From Hyphomicrobiales bacterium (GTDB taxonomy: Bacteria > Pseudomonadota > Alphaproteobacteria > Rhizobiales > Rhizobiaceae): a stretch of 64,000 bases of DNA. Made by a program: the position numbers and the translations under genes. Below, one piece after another: positions 43,422-53,406 of this stretch. The notes under the pieces were generated by a model that was not told where the DNA came from, ran no database searches, and saw only the letters and a program-made list of their open reading frames with translations. The stretch is from positions 269,452 to 333,451 of the forward strand of contig UCIV01000018.1 in the NCBI GenBank assembly GCA_900472575.1, written 5' to 3'. Each line of letters opens with the position of its first letter. Positions within the stretch are counted from its first letter, which is position 1.

Positions 43422-45356
43422 TTAGTGCGGCTGTGGCTCAAGACCTGCTTCGGGTTCTCCACCCTTCGGCTCATCTTTCTTGCTACCAGTCGAGGGCACT
43501 GCCGAACCACGGCTTGGTGTCGAATCGTCACCGAGATCGCGCGCCGGCTTTTCGCCCCGAAGCAAAGCCTTGATCTCTTCGCCGGTCAGCGTCTCATACT
43601 CCAGCAGGCCTTCGGCGATCGCGACGAACCCGTCATGATGGTCGGTGAGGATCTGGCGTGCCTCGGTATACGCTTCATCTATGAGACGACGCACTTCCTG
43701 GTCGATCTTCTGGGCGGTTGCCTCCGAGACGTTCTTGGACTGCGAAACCGAGTGACCGAGGAAGACCTCCTGCTGGTTCTCACCATAGGCAACCTGACCG
43801 AGGATGTCGGAAAAGCCCCACTGGGTGACCATGGCGCGGGCAAGCTTGGTGGCCTGCTCGATATCCGATGATGCGCCAGACGTGATGTTTTCCTTGCCGA
43901 ACGTCAGTTCTTCGGCAACGCGACCGCCCATCATGATGGTCAGGCGCGACACCATCCACTTGTAGCTCATCGAATAGCGGTCGCCTTCCGGTAACTGCAT
44001 GACCATGCCGAGCGCACGGCCGCGCGGAATGATCGTCGCCTTGTGCAGCGGATCGGCAACCGCGACCTTGAGCGCCGTGATGGCGTGGCCGGCTTCGTGA
44101 TAGGCGGTAAGCTTCTTTTCGGCTTCGGTCATGGCAGACGAGCGACGTTCCGCGCCCATCATGATCTTGTCCTTGGCGTCTTCGAATTCGGCCATGGTGA
44201 CAAGACGCTTGTTACGGCGCGCAGCCATCAGGGCAGCTTCGTTGACGAGGTTCATCAGGTCGGCACCGGAGAAGCCGGGCGTACCACGAGCGAGAACCTT
44301 GAGATCGACATTCGGCGCCAAAGGCACGTTGCGAGCATGCACCTTGAGGATGCGCTCACGACCGACGATGTCCGGGTTCGGCACCACGACCTGGCGGTCG
44401 AAACGGCCCGGACGCAAGAGCGCCGGATCGAGAACGTCGGGACGGTTGGTAGCGGCGATCAGGATGATGCCTTCGTTTGCCTCAAAGCCGTCCATCTCGA
44501 CCAGCAGCTGGTTGAGGGTCTGTTCGCGTTCGTCGTTACCGCCGCCAAGGCCTGCGCCACGATGGCGGCCGACGGCGTCGATTTCGTCGATGAAGATGAT
44601 GCAAGGCGCATTCTTCTTCGCCTGTTCGAACATGTCGCGCACACGGGATGCACCGACACCGACGAACATTTCAACGAAGTCCGAACCGGAAATGGTGAAG
44701 AACGGCACATTCGCTTCGCCGGCAACAGAACGGGCGAGCAGCGTCTTACCGGTACCCGGAGGGCCGACAAGAAGAACGCCTCGCGGAATGCGACCGCCGA
44801 GGCGCTGGAACTTCTGCGGGTCACGCAGGAATTCAACGATTTCCTCAAGATCCTGCTTGGCCTCGTCGACACCGGCAACGTCTTCAAACGTCACACGGCC
44901 ATGTGCCTCTGTCAGAAGCTTGGCCTTGGACTTGCCAAATCCCATTGCGCCGCGAGATCCACCCTGCATCTGGCGCATGAAGAACAACCAGACACCGAGG
45001 ATGAGCAACATTGGCAGCAAGGTGCCGAGATAGCTCAGGAAACCTGAAGAACCGTCCGTTTCCGGCCGAGCGACGATGTTGACATTCTTCTCCTGCAAAC
45101 GCGACATCAGCGAGTCGTCGATTACAGGCGAATACGTCTGGAAGCTCTGGCCATTTTCGGCAAGTGTACCCATGACACGGTTGCCCGTCACCACGACGTC
45201 GCGCACACGACCAGAATCCACGTCCTTAAGGAACTGCGAATAAGAAACTTCGCGGGAACTGGTTTGTGAAGGCGCCGTCTGGAACATGCTGAACAATGCG
45301 ATCAGCAAGAGGGCTATGATAGCCCAGAGGGCAAAATTACGAAAGTTTGGGTTCAT
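43422..45356 (-). CDS. ftsH: ATP-dependent zinc metalloprotease FtsH
   Basis: A 644-residue membrane protease that degrades misfolded membrane proteins and LpxC. Two N-terminal membrane segments ([18 protein letters not shown] and [17 protein letters not shown]) flank a periplasmic domain. The AAA module has [22 protein letters not shown] and the second region of homology [12 protein letters not shown]; the zinc site is HEAGHA with a downstream Glu. The start [13 protein letters not shown] is chosen. It is the last gene of cpoB-tilS-ftsH. Confidence 0.98.
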   Translation of the reverse strand: MNPNFRNFALWAIIALLLIALFSMFQTAPSQTSSREVSYSQFLKDVDSGRVRDVVVTGNRVMGTLAENGQSFQTYSPVIDDSLMSRLQEKNVNIVARPETDGSSGFLSYLGTLLPMLLILGVWLFFMRQMQGGSRGAMGFGKSKAKLLTEAHGRVTFEDVAGVDEAKQDLEEIVEFLRDPQKFQRLGGRIPRGVLLVGPPGTGKTLLARSVAGEANVPFFTISGSDFVEMFVGVGASRVRDMFEQAKKNAPCIIFIDEIDAVGRHRGAGLGGGNDEREQTLNQLLVEMDGFEANEGIILIAATNRPDVLDPALLRPGRFDRQVVVPNPDIVGRERILKVHARNVPLAPNVDLKVLARGTPGFSGADLMNLVNEAALMAARRNKRLVTMAEFEDAKDKIMMGAERRSSAMTEAEKKLTAYHEAGHAITALKVAVADPLHKATIIPRGRALGMVMQLPEGDRYSMSYKWMVSRLTIMMGGRVAEELTFGKENITSGASSDIEQATKLARAMVTQWGFSDILGQVAYGENQQEVFLGHSVSQSKNVSEATAQKIDQEVRRLIDEAYTEARQILTDHHDGFVAIAEGLLEYETLTGEEIKALLRGEKPARDLGDDSTPSRGSAVPSTGSKKDEPKGGEPEAGLEPQPH

Positions 45357-45458
45357 CGAACTCCCCGGACTGCCATTGCAGCCGCTGAAGCGGCCGCCTT
45401 TCTTGCGCATAACATAAGGTTGCGTTACGCCCTTGCCAAGGCAAGGCAGCCCTGCCGT

Positions 45459-46814
45459 TTAGCTTTTCCGCTCGAAAACCTTAATTGGAGCGGCGGGAAA
45501 CTCATCACATCCGAACAAAAGCCCGAGTTCACCACCTAGAATAAGATCAAACTGCGGCAAAAAACGGTCATATGGGGCAAGAACCGGCTGGGCGATCACA
45601 CTCTCTTTATCGATTTCGTTCAACGACGGAGGGTAGATTTCAATCTGCGGCATTACCCCAATGGCACGCATCGAGACAGCAGGAGGCGCATCGGGGAACA
45701 TGACCATGGCCACGGCACGCTCCGAAACCCTCGGACCGACCTCGACAACCTGATCCGTCCGGTTGCTGATCCGGTAGCGGCCGTCCCAAATCCCGGTTGT
45801 TCCGCCCAGAATATTAACGGAAATCAGGTCGCGATTTTCGCGATGCATATAAAGGCCTTCCCGCCTCAGGTCGAAGATCACGCGCCCAGCCGTCATGCGC
45901 CCCATGCTGCGCCGATCAAGCATCGTCATGACGCGTTCCATTGCTGCTGCGGCCGGCAGGTGTTGGCGTCCACCGAGAATCGCAGCAAGGCTCGCCAGCA
46001 GATGCCGTAACGTCTCGGCATCCTCGTTGAGCGCTTCCGGAGCGAGCTGAGCGAGGACGCCGTGCACAACGGTCAGATGGCGGCGGGCAAGTCCGGCAGC
46101 CTCTTCGGCCAACTGGCTGCGGCGGCGAGCGGCTGGCTGGATGGTCTCCAGCGCCTGGGCGGAATGATCCGAAAGGTCCTGTCTCACCCGCACGCGCTCA
46201 TAGTGTCGGTCGATATTGCTTGGATCGTCGATCCATCCCCTACCCGACCGGCGCAGGAATTCTCGTATGGCCTCGCGCCGCGTCGCAAGAAACGGGCGCA
46301 ACAGCCAGCGGCGTCGATCGAGCAAAACGGCCTCCGCCATGCCCGCGAGCCCAAGATTGGCATTCGCCTCGCTGCGGACAGCCCGCATCGCGATCGTTTC
46401 CAGCTGGTCGTCCAGCGTGTGCCCGGTAACGATGATATCGGCTTCGAGCACATCGGCAGCCTCCATCAGCAGGAAATAACGCGCTTCCCTTGCTGCAGCA
46501 GAGATTCCGGACTTGGGCTTTTCGCCTGACCAGCGGAGGGTCCGGTGAGGGATAGACATTTCCTTGCATTGACGTGCCACAGCCTTGGCTTCGTCAGCAG
46601 ATTCGCCCCTCAATTCGTGATCGATCGTTGCCGCGACAAGCTCATGTCGCGCTTCCTTATCGGCAGCAAGTGCAACGTGAAGCCCAAGAAGCAGGCCTAT
46701 CGAATCGCTTCCCCCCGAGACCGCCACAAGAATACGGGTTGGCCTTACCAGACGCTCGAGAAGCGATTGTACCGCCTCCTGTGGTGAGATCGGCCAGCCT
46801 TGGACGACGGTCAT
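45459..46814 (-). CDS. tilS: tRNA(Ile)-lysidine synthetase
   Basis: Attaches lysine to C34 of tRNA-Ile(CAT) so that it reads AUA. The 451-residue protein has the N-type ATP PP-loop VAVSGGSDSIGLLLG, and TIDHELRGESADEA, SGISAAAREARYFL and VTGHTLDDQLET, all TilS motifs. A C-terminal 200 residues are less conserved. It starts 11 bases after cpoB and overlaps none; ftsH follows by 102 bases. Confidence 0.95.
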   Translation of the reverse strand: MTVVQGWPISPQEAVQSLLERLVRPTRILVAVSGGSDSIGLLLGLHVALAADKEARHELVAATIDHELRGESADEAKAVARQCKEMSIPHRTLRWSGEKPKSGISAAAREARYFLLMEAADVLEADIIVTGHTLDDQLETIAMRAVRSEANANLGLAGMAEAVLLDRRRWLLRPFLATRREAIREFLRRSGRGWIDDPSNIDRHYERVRVRQDLSDHSAQALETIQPAARRRSQLAEEAAGLARRHLTVVHGVLAQLAPEALNEDAETLRHLLASLAAILGGRQHLPAAAAMERVMTMLDRRSMGRMTAGRVIFDLRREGLYMHRENRDLISVNILGGTTGIWDGRYRISNRTDQVVEVGPRVSERAVAMVMFPDAPPAVSMRAIGVMPQIEIYPPSLNEIDKESVIAQPVLAPYDRFLPQFDLILGGELGLLFGCDEFPAAPIKVFERKS

Positions 46815-46825
46815 CGCGCGGTTCG

Positions 46826-47833
46826 CTAGCAGCCGAGGCGCTTCTGCTCACTGCTGACTTTCGAAAGCACGGCCTTGGCAGCAGTTGGGTAACGGCGCGG
46901 CACTTCCTTAAGCGTCGCGCAGGCAGTCTCATTGTTATCCAGAGCCGCAAGCGACATGCCGAGCTTCAGAAGCATTTCCGGAGCCTTGGGCGATTTTCCG
47001 TATGTCTGGTGTGCATTGAGGAACGTCTTGGCAGCGTCGTTATACTTGGCCTGCGAATACTGCGCCTCGCCAAGCCAGAAATTGGCATCCGCAAGCCGAG
47101 TGCTCTTGGGATAGGAAGAGATGTAGGTGGAAAACTCCGTTTCGGCGAGCTGGTAATCGCCAGTCAGTACGTGATCATAAGCAATCTTGTAGGCATCGCT
47201 TTCACTGCCGAGCGACGCTGTTTTCTGAGGATCCTTGCCTGCACGAGGCGATCCCGTGTCGACCCCAGGAAGCGCGGATGAATTGCGGGCACTGTCGTTG
47301 CGGCTGGCGCCGACCGGATTACCGTTCTGATCAAACTCCATTGAGCCAAGCGTCGTTGGGGCCGGCGCGCTACTGCTCTGCTGACCACCTGTACCGATGT
47401 CGGATGGCGCCTCGATGGCGCGAGCGACATCATCACCTCCGGAAGACTGAGGCGGGGTGGATGAGGAAGGGCGGCTGGACGCCACGGCCGGTTGCCCGGT
47501 CGTGTCGCCCAAATCGCTTCTCTTCTTCTTTTCCAGCTCCTGGAAGCGGAATTCGTTATCTTCCTGCGTTTTGCGCAGTTGCTCCTGCATCTGCAGCAGC
47601 TGATAGCTCATTTCCTCGATCCGGCCGTTAAGCTGCCGGAGTTCTTCCTGGAGTTGCTGGTTACGAACGGCATCATTGCTCTGCGCCAGGATGATTTCGC
47701 CTTGTTCGGGCTTTGCCTGTTGCGGAGCGCTCTGCTCGCCCTGGAAGAGTTTCGGCAGAGACAGTTGAAATGCCCCGGCGGGGCCTGTCATTGCCGCCAG
47801 CCCTAGCATTGCTGCCAAGACAATTTTCTTCAT
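46826..47833 (-). CDS. cpoB: Cell division coordinator CpoB (YbgF)
   Basis: A 335-residue periplasmic protein. A signal peptide (MKKIVLAAMLGLAAMTGPAGA) precedes a coiled coil (RNQQLQEELRQLNGRIEEMS, about residues 55-105), a low-complexity Ser/Pro/Gly linker, and a C-terminal TPR domain (YKIAYDHVLTGDYQLAETEFS through KVSSEQKRLGC). It links the Tol system with peptidoglycan synthesis at division. A terminator after pal lies upstream, so it must have its own promoter or partial read-through. Confidence 0.93.
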   Translation of the reverse strand: MKKIVLAAMLGLAAMTGPAGAFQLSLPKLFQGEQSAPQQAKPEQGEIILAQSNDAVRNQQLQEELRQLNGRIEEMSYQLLQMQEQLRKTQEDNEFRFQELEKKKRSDLGDTTGQPAVASSRPSSSTPPQSSGGDDVARAIEAPSDIGTGGQQSSSAPAPTTLGSMEFDQNGNPVGASRNDSARNSSALPGVDTGSPRAGKDPQKTASLGSESDAYKIAYDHVLTGDYQLAETEFSTYISSYPKSTRLADANFWLGEAQYSQAKYNDAAKTFLNAHQTYGKSPKAPEMLLKLGMSLAALDNNETACATLKEVPRRYPTAAKAVLSKVSSEQKRLGC

Positions 47834-47960
47834 GTCGTTCGTCCTGCTTCTCTGATTTGCGTCGGGATGACGCAAGACGGATTTTTCTTACCTGCCGGCA
47901 AAAAGCAACCAAGCCATCATTCAAAATCTAGGGAATCGGGGCCAAACTAAGGAAAAACAA

Positions 47961-47986
47961 AAAAGGTGGCCGAAAGACCACCTTTT
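47961..47986 (-). terminator. Rho-independent terminator after pal
   Basis: On the minus strand AAAAGGTGGTC-TTTC-GGCCACCTTTT then TTTGTTTTTCC. This strong stem and U-run lie between pal and cpoB. Confidence 0.9.
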
Positions 47987-48031
47987 CTAACGTAATTGTC
48001 ATCTTCGCCGAGACCGAAGCCTCTACTGAGA

Positions 48032-48565
48032 TTACATGCCGGCGCCACCGAGAACGGTAACAGCGCGACGATTCTGCGACCAGCAGGAGATGTCGTCACA
48101 AACGGCGACCGGACGTTCCTTACCGTAGGAGATCGTCTTCATGCGGTTTGCCGGAACGCCGCGCGATGCAAGATATTCCTTGGTGGCAGCGGCACGGCGT
48201 GCGCCGAGAGCCAGGTTGTATTCGCGGGTACCGCGTTCGTCGGCATGGCCTTCGACGGTGATCGCGTAGTTCGGGTAACGGCCGAGCCACTGAGCCTGAC
48301 GGTCGAGCGTCTGCTGGGCGTCCGCGCGGATCGAGGTCGAGTCGGTATCGAAGAAGATACGGTCGCCAACGTTGACCGTGAAGTCCTGGGTCGAGCCGGG
48401 GGTTGCCGAGCCTGCACCGCCGAGGCCAAGTTCACCTGCGCTGTTGGGCAGGTTCTTCTTGTTGGCGCAGCCAGCAAGTGCGAGCGCCAGCGTGAGTGCG
48501 ATGACGGCTGGATTGCGAGCGAGGGTCTGCATGCGGCTCATCGCCGGGGTATAAGTGCGGCTCAT
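48032..48565 (-). CDS. pal: Peptidoglycan-associated lipoprotein Pal
   Basis: A 177-residue outer-membrane lipoprotein: signal with lipobox LALAGC (Cys near residue 33), a short Ser/Gly linker, and an OmpA-like peptidoglycan-binding domain (NVGDRIFFDTDSTSIRADAQ, YAITVEGHADERGTREYNLALGARRA). The ATG at 48565 has AAGGAGAG seven bases upstream, better than the internal Met codons. Part of the Tol-Pal complex for outer-membrane constriction. Confidence 0.97.
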   Translation of the reverse strand: MSRTYTPAMSRMQTLARNPAVIALTLALALAGCANKKNLPNSAGELGLGGAGSATPGSTQDFTVNVGDRIFFDTDSTSIRADAQQTLDRQAQWLGRYPNYAITVEGHADERGTREYNLALGARRAAATKEYLASRGVPANRMKTISYGKERPVAVCDDISCWSQNRRAVTVLGGAGM

Positions 48566-48675
48566 GGCCGATCTCTCCTTGGATCATGAAATTCAGAGTT
48601 GCCAGACTCTAACCTAATTGAGTTAACCATATTCAAATGGCTATGGTTAACCAAACCTTCCGGTGTCCCGTAACC

Positions 48676-48724
48676 GCCCCATTCTGCTGGGATTGGGGCG
48701 GAAAAGAGGCGAGGTCGCCTCACT
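48676..48724 (-). terminator. Two hairpins between tolB and pal
   Basis: On the minus strand GAGGCGA-CC-TCGCCTC (48724-48709) and CCGCCCCA/TGGGGCGG (48703-48676) are stable stems in the 183-base gap. Neither has a U-run; one could be a partial terminator or mRNA processing site that alters the Pal to TolB ratio. Confidence 0.4.
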
Positions 48725-48748
48725 CTTGATTGCACCTGTTCACACAAC

Positions 48749-50056
48749 CTATTCCAAGAGCGGCGACCACGCCGGGTCGGAGCCGTAAGACGGCGTCTTG
48801 ACCATCTGTTCATTGTAACCGGTCAGGTCGATCGAATAGAGCTGCGGACCACCGGCACCTGCTCCCTGGCGGAAGAACATCAGCACGCGGCCATTCGGCG
48901 CCCAGGTCGGACCTTCGTTGTGGAAGCCCGACGTCAGGATACGTTCGCCCGAACCGTCCGGCTTCATCACACCGATCGAGAATTTTCCGCCCGACTGTTT
49001 GGTGAAGGCGATCAGATCGCCGCGCGGCGACCAGACCGGTGTCGAATACGAACCGTCACCGAAGGAAATACGGTTCTGTCCCGAACCATCGGCGTTCATC
49101 ACGTAGATCTGCTGACGGCCGCCACGGTCGCTTTCGAAAGTGATTCTCTGACCGTCCGGCGAATAGGAAGGTGCTGTATCGATTGCGGCCGTCGAGGTCA
49201 GGCGCGTCGTCGTTCGCGAGCGCAGGTCCATGGTATAGATATTGGCATTGCCTTCCTGCTGCAGGCTCATGATGACCTTCTGGCCATCGGGGGAGAAGCG
49301 CGGCGAGAACGTCATGCCCGGGAAATTGCCGACCACTTCGCGCTGTCCGGTTTCCAGCTGCAGCAGATAGACGCGCGGCTGATTGCCTTCAAACGACATG
49401 TAGGTGACTTCCTGACGGCTCGGCGAGAAGCGCGGCGTCAACACCAGGTCCTTGGTGTTGGTCAGCATGCGGACGTTGAAACCGTCCTGGTCCATGATCG
49501 CAAGCTGGCGCTGGCGGGCGGTCTTCGGACCGCTTTCCGAGACGAACACGACGCGGGTGTCGAAATAGCCCTTTTCACCGGTAATGCGCTCGTAGATCGC
49601 GTCGGCGATGATATGGGCGAGACGCCGCCAGTTGTCCGGCTGGGTGAAAAATTGCTGGCCGGTCATCTGCTGGCCGGCATAGGTATCCCACAGGCGAAAC
49701 TCGGCGCGCAGACGGCCGTCGCCCTCACGGGTAACCCGGCCGACGACCAGCGCCTGGGCGTTGATCGCCGTCCAGTCCTGGAAACGCGGCGCCTTGTTCG
49801 GATCGGAGATCTTCTCGATGAAGGCCGCCTTGTTCACCGGAGCAAACAGGCCGGAGCGCTGCAGGTCGGCAGCGACCACCTGGGCGATCTGGGCACCGAG
49901 ATCATTGTTGGACTGGAAGTCCGTGATCGCGATCGGCAATGGCTGGACATTGCCCTTGTTGATGTTGATTTCCACTGCGGCCTGTGCCGACGTGGAAAAC
50001 GTCATCGCCATTCCGGCAATCGCCATCATGATACCGATGAGGGAATGTCTGATCAT
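48749..50056 (-). CDS. tolB: Tol-Pal system beta-propeller protein TolB
   Basis: A 435-residue periplasmic protein with a signal peptide ([22 protein letters not shown]), an N-terminal alpha/beta domain (residues about 30-165) and a C-terminal six-bladed propeller of repeated [18 protein letters not shown] and [10 protein letters not shown] strands. It binds Pal and TolA. Start ATG at 50056. Fourth gene of the ybgC/tolQRAB-pal cluster. Confidence 0.97.
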   Translation of the reverse strand: MIRHSLIGIMMAIAGMAMTFSTSAQAAVEININKGNVQPLPIAITDFQSNNDLGAQIAQVVAADLQRSGLFAPVNKAAFIEKISDPNKAPRFQDWTAINAQALVVGRVTREGDGRLRAEFRLWDTYAGQQMTGQQFFTQPDNWRRLAHIIADAIYERITGEKGYFDTRVVFVSESGPKTARQRQLAIMDQDGFNVRMLTNTKDLVLTPRFSPSRQEVTYMSFEGNQPRVYLLQLETGQREVVGNFPGMTFSPRFSPDGQKVIMSLQQEGNANIYTMDLRSRTTTRLTSTAAIDTAPSYSPDGQRITFESDRGGRQQIYVMNADGSGQNRISFGDGSYSTPVWSPRGDLIAFTKQSGGKFSIGVMKPDGSGERILTSGFHNEGPTWAPNGRVLMFFRQGAGAGGPQLYSIDLTGYNEQMVKTPSYGSDPAWSPLLE

Positions 50057-50086
50057 ATCGCTAAAGCCTTTCAGCTATTTGATTCT

Positions 50087-51232
50087 TTAGAGCCCCAGAT
50101 CACTGGGGTCGAAATTCACGGCAACTTCGCTCCAGGCGTCGTATTTCTCGGCCGGCAGGCCCTTGAAGGGCTGCGACTTGAGGACCGCGCGCAACGCACC
50201 CCCCTCCATCGTCCGGCGCGCCATCGAAGAGCCGCCAGTCGACGTTACTTCGGGCTCACCGACAATCATGCCCGACTTGTCGAGCCTGAACGTCACCCGG
50301 ATCACCATGCCCTGCAATCCTTCGATACCGGCAATGGTCGACCAGTTGTTCTGAATCTGGCCGCGTAGCGCGTCCATCTCGCTGAGGCTCAGCTTCGCGC
50401 CGGTGGACGGCTTGGTGCTTCCGGTTGATGCCGGCGAGGTTGACCGCTTGGCGCCACCGCCGGATGATTCCTGCTTGTTAAGGAGCGAGGCGATCTCGTC
50501 GGCGTTGAAGTCGCTCTTCTGCGAAGAAGAAGACTTCGCGGTCTCCTGCTTCTTGCCTTCCTTCTTGTCGGTCGGCTTGGCAGTCTCCGCAGGCTTCGTT
50601 TCCGGCTTTTTCTCGACCGGCTTCTCGACGGGCTTTTCAACCGGCTTTGCCTGTTCCTTCGGCGGTTCCGGCTTCGGCTTGGAGGCCGGCAGCGGAATAG
50701 AAGACGGCAGCGGAATTTCCTCCGCTTGGGTCTCGGCGGGAGCAGGTGTCGGTTCCGGCTTCGGAGTGGGCTCAGGCTTCGGCGGCGTAGGCTCGGGCTT
50801 CGGCTGCGGCAGCGCGGCGACCTCGGTCGGCTTCGGCGCGGTCTCTTCCGGCGCGATATCCTTGACTTCGTTCTGCTCGGGCGTTGGTGTCGGCGTCGGG
50901 CGTTCCGTCGGTTTCGGCGCGGCTGCAGCTTCCACTTGTGTCGGCTTCTTGGAAGGTGTCGGCGGTGCCTTCAGGTCGACATCGTTTTCGCCTGCATTCT
51001 CGGCGTTCTCGACGATCTTCTGGTTTTTTGTTTCCTTGACCGAAGGCTTTTCCGTCATCGGTGCCTTCTTGTCACCCTGCATCATATGGGTGACGTCTTC
51101 GATCGGCACGATGTCGACGGGCAGCGCCTCGACATCGGCAACGGTCATGGGCGCCGGCGCACTGAGCGAAACCATCGCCCAGGTCAGAACCAGCGTGTGA
51201 AGAACCAGCGATGTGCCGAGACTTCCCTTCAT
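50087..51232 (-). CDS. tolA: TolA-like cell envelope protein
   Basis: A 381-residue protein with one N-terminal membrane segment (SLVLHTLVLTWAMVSLSA), then a long charged Pro/Glu/Lys/Thr-rich region (residues about 60-270) with repeats such as KPEPTPKPEPTP and VEKPVEKPVEK, and a C-terminal TonB-like domain (NWSTIAGIEGLQGMVIRVTF). It bridges TolQR in the inner membrane with TolB/Pal. The linker is typical of alphaproteobacterial TolA. Confidence 0.95.
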   Translation of the reverse strand: MKGSLGTSLVLHTLVLTWAMVSLSAPAPMTVADVEALPVDIVPIEDVTHMMQGDKKAPMTEKPSVKETKNQKIVENAENAGENDVDLKAPPTPSKKPTQVEAAAAPKPTERPTPTPTPEQNEVKDIAPEETAPKPTEVAALPQPKPEPTPPKPEPTPKPEPTPAPAETQAEEIPLPSSIPLPASKPKPEPPKEQAKPVEKPVEKPVEKKPETKPAETAKPTDKKEGKKQETAKSSSSQKSDFNADEIASLLNKQESSGGGAKRSTSPASTGSTKPSTGAKLSLSEMDALRGQIQNNWSTIAGIEGLQGMVIRVTFRLDKSGMIVGEPEVTSTGGSSMARRTMEGGALRAVLKSQPFKGLPAEKYDAWSEVAVNFDPSDLGL

Positions 51233-51241
51233 GGCACTCGA

Positions 51242-51700
51242 TTACCTGTCCTGTTCCTGAAGGGTAACGAGGCCGATATTCTTATAACCGGCAGCAGAAA
51301 TGCGGGCCATGACCTTCATCACGACGCCATAGGCGGCAGCTGTGTCGCCACGCACATAAATGCGCTCGTTATAACCGGTCGTGGCAATCGCCTCGAGCTT
51401 CGGAACGACTTCGTCGATCACGATCGGTGTTTCCTGCAGGTAGATTTCACCTGCCGGATTGACGGAAATGGTGATCGGCTGGGTATCGGAGTTCATCGCC
51501 TTCGCCTGCGTTTCCGGCAGGTCGATCGGCACGCCTACGGTCATCATCGGAGCCGCGACCATGAAAATGATCAGAAGCACCAGCATGACGTCGACGAGCG
51601 GCGTCACGTTGATTTCGCTGATGGCACCGCCACGGCGGCGACCACGACGTCCGCGGCGACCGCCACCCGATGCATTCGCTCCTCCGGCAGACATGCCCAT
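51242..51700 (-). CDS. tolR: Tol-Pal system ExbD-type protein TolR
   Basis: A 152-residue protein with one membrane segment (TPLVDVMLVLLIIFMVAAP, with the conserved proton-channel Asp) and a periplasmic domain (MTVGVPIDLPETQAKA). N-terminal basic stretch GGGRRGRRGRRRGGAI. It forms the proton channel with TolQ. Start has GGAGAG upstream. Confidence 0.97.
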   Translation of the reverse strand: MGMSAGGANASGGGRRGRRGRRRGGAISEINVTPLVDVMLVLLIIFMVAAPMMTVGVPIDLPETQAKAMNSDTQPITISVNPAGEIYLQETPIVIDEVVPKLEAIATTGYNERIYVRGDTAAAYGVVMKVMARISAAGYKNIGLVTLQEQDR

Positions 51701-51726
51701 GATCTAGCTCTCCTTCGTCGCGCGGC

Positions 51727-52446
51727 TTATTGCGCGGCCTGGCGCGGCTGCAGCTTCTCGTCGATCTGACGAGACAGGATGGCCGAAAATTCGTCGGCAA
51801 AACCTTCCATGCGGGAATGCAGCTTGCCCGCTTCGGCCATGAACTTGTTGTAAGCGATAACAGCCGGGATAGCGGCGACAAGGCCGATCGCGGTTGCAAG
51901 CAAAGCTTCGGCAATACCGGGAGCAACGACTGCAAGGTTGGTCGACTTCGAACCGGCAATCGCCTGGAACGATGTCATGATACCGACGACCGTACCGAAG
52001 AGGCCGATGAACGGACCGGCCGAACCGATCGTTGCCAGCGATCCGAGGCGTGCCTCATAGGCTTCACCTTCGCGTGCCATGGTCACGTCCATCGCACGGT
52101 CGATACGCATCTGCAGGCCGATCGGCGACCGTGCGCCGCGCTCGAAGCTCTTTTTCCATTCGCGCATGGCGGCAACGAAGATGGCAGCGAGACCATTGTT
52201 TTGACGCTCACCGAGTGTGCGGTAGAGCTCTTCCAGCGACTGGCCCGACCAGAAGACCTGCTCGAACTGATCGAACTGCTTCCGCGCCTTGGAGAAGCTC
52301 ACATACTTGTCGAGCACGATCGCCCAGGTCCAGACCGACGCCCCGAGCAAACCGATCATGACCAGCTTGACGAGAAGCCCCGCCTGCATAAACAACGCCA
52401 GCAGACTGACGTCGTGCGTTGCGGCTTCCAAAGCTACCTGTTCCAT
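51727..52446 (-). CDS. tolQ: Tol-Pal system ExbB-type protein TolQ
   Basis: A 239-residue inner-membrane protein with three helices: one N-terminal (LVKLVMIGLLGASVWTWAIV) and two near the end (GSAGPFIGLFGTVVGIMTSF, IAEALLATAIGLVAAIPAV). With TolR it uses proton flow to energise TolA. The ATG at 52446 is preferred to the adjacent upstream TTG. It is first in the operon; the 444-base upstream region separates it from ybgC. Confidence 0.97.
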   Translation of the reverse strand: MEQVALEAATHDVSLLALFMQAGLLVKLVMIGLLGASVWTWAIVLDKYVSFSKARKQFDQFEQVFWSGQSLEELYRTLGERQNNGLAAIFVAAMREWKKSFERGARSPIGLQMRIDRAMDVTMAREGEAYEARLGSLATIGSAGPFIGLFGTVVGIMTSFQAIAGSKSTNLAVVAPGIAEALLATAIGLVAAIPAVIAYNKFMAEAGKLHSRMEGFADEFSAILSRQIDEKLQPRQAAQ

Positions 52447-52890
52447 CAACTATCCCCGAATCCAAACGCCCGGCATGGTGACCGGGCGGGTTCCAAAGCG
52501 CATGCTCGCGAATATCTGCCTGACCACCGAGAGCGCAGCCCTAACCCCAAGATGTCCTGAGTTTTCTGCTTGGCTTCTCGCCTTCAAATTTGGTCAAAGG
52601 AAGGCGTGCGTTGCACAAATTCCTCGGTCCTGAGTAAGACAACATTATCGTTAATAATGCGTTACAATTGCGCACCCCATCCTCCTGAAACGACTCGACA
52701 AATCCGCAAATGATGATTGTTTTCGCCACCACTCGCCGGCCATTCCGGCAGAGTGAGCGCGAGATATGCCGGCATGCAACCACCGGCAGCTTGAGCAAGG
52801 CAGATGCCTTGGCTATCCGTCCGACCATCACCATCCCGCCTTGAGGCGACCTCGCGCAACTTGGCGGAGAACATTTTCAAAGAGGAATAA
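52447..52890. other. Intergenic region upstream of tolQ and of the exported-protein gene
   Basis: This 444-base stretch, with no credible gene on either strand, is more A/T-rich near 52600-52680 (ATTATCGTTAATAATG). Promoters for tolQ and for the divergent 52891 gene must lie here. I see no hairpin terminator or clear -35/-10 pair. Confidence 0.4.
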
Positions 52891-53376
52891 ATGCTTGTTT
52901 TCAAACGCACCCTGATCGGTGCCGCTCTCCTGTCCGTGTTTCTGATTTCACCCGCGGCCGCCAAGGATATCCCTCCGAGAACAGCCGGCTTGTGGCTGCT
53001 CAAGGCCGAAGACAATCCGTTCGCGGACTGGTCGATGTGCATCGAAGAGGCTAGGAACGACTTTCTCGATACCGACGTCTGGGATAATTTCGCCAATGAG
53101 TGCAAGGTCACGAACTCCAGCACCCGCAAATCATCAGGCAAGATCGACGCGACCTGCAAGCTGACCGAAAAGACCGAGGCCAAATTGCAGATCACGTTTT
53201 CGGGAGACTTCAAGACCGGCTACAGCTTCGAATCAGTCACGCAGTTCGTGAATGCGCTCGGCAAGACCAATACTCTCCATGCCAATGCCAAGGTGACCTA
53301 TGCCGGAAAATGCCCGGCCGAGCTTAAGCCGGGCATGAAGAGGATGACCAAGAGCGGCCTTATTCTCCGCCCCTGA
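52891..53376 (+). CDS. Exported protein, DUF3617-like
   Basis: A 161-residue periplasmic protein with a signal peptide (TLIGAALLSVFLISPAAAK, cleavage near residue 25). It has a TAGLWLLKAED start of the mature part, several Cys (CIEEARN, ECKVTN, TCKLTEK, KCPAEL) and a Ser/Thr-rich middle, resembling DUF3617 proteins that have W and spaced cysteines. Placed in opposite orientation between ybgC and tolQ, it splits what is a contiguous operon in many bacteria. Function unknown. Confidence 0.7.
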   Translation: MLVFKRTLIGAALLSVFLISPAAAKDIPPRTAGLWLLKAEDNPFADWSMCIEEARNDFLDTDVWDNFANECKVTNSSTRKSSGKIDATCKLTEKTEAKLQITFSGDFKTGYSFESVTQFVNALGKTNTLHANAKVTYAGKCPAELKPGMKRMTKSGLILRP

Positions 53377-53406
53377 CCGCAAGATCTATACGTCAGGCGT
53401 GGCGCA

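Noticed and set aside
48920..50368. 482-codon plus-strand ORF opposite tolB and tolA
   Set aside because: Spans two well-supported minus-strand genes and is Arg/His-rich, typical of antisense reading.
50586..50845. Short tandem repeats (KPEPTP, VEKP) as a possible CRISPR or satellite
   Set aside because: They are in frame within the tolA linker and encode the usual Pro/Lys/Glu repeats; no spacer structure.
52662..53213. 183-codon minus-strand ORF overlapping the exported-protein gene
   Set aside because: The plus-strand gene has a clean signal peptide and conserved Cys pattern; the minus ORF has neither.
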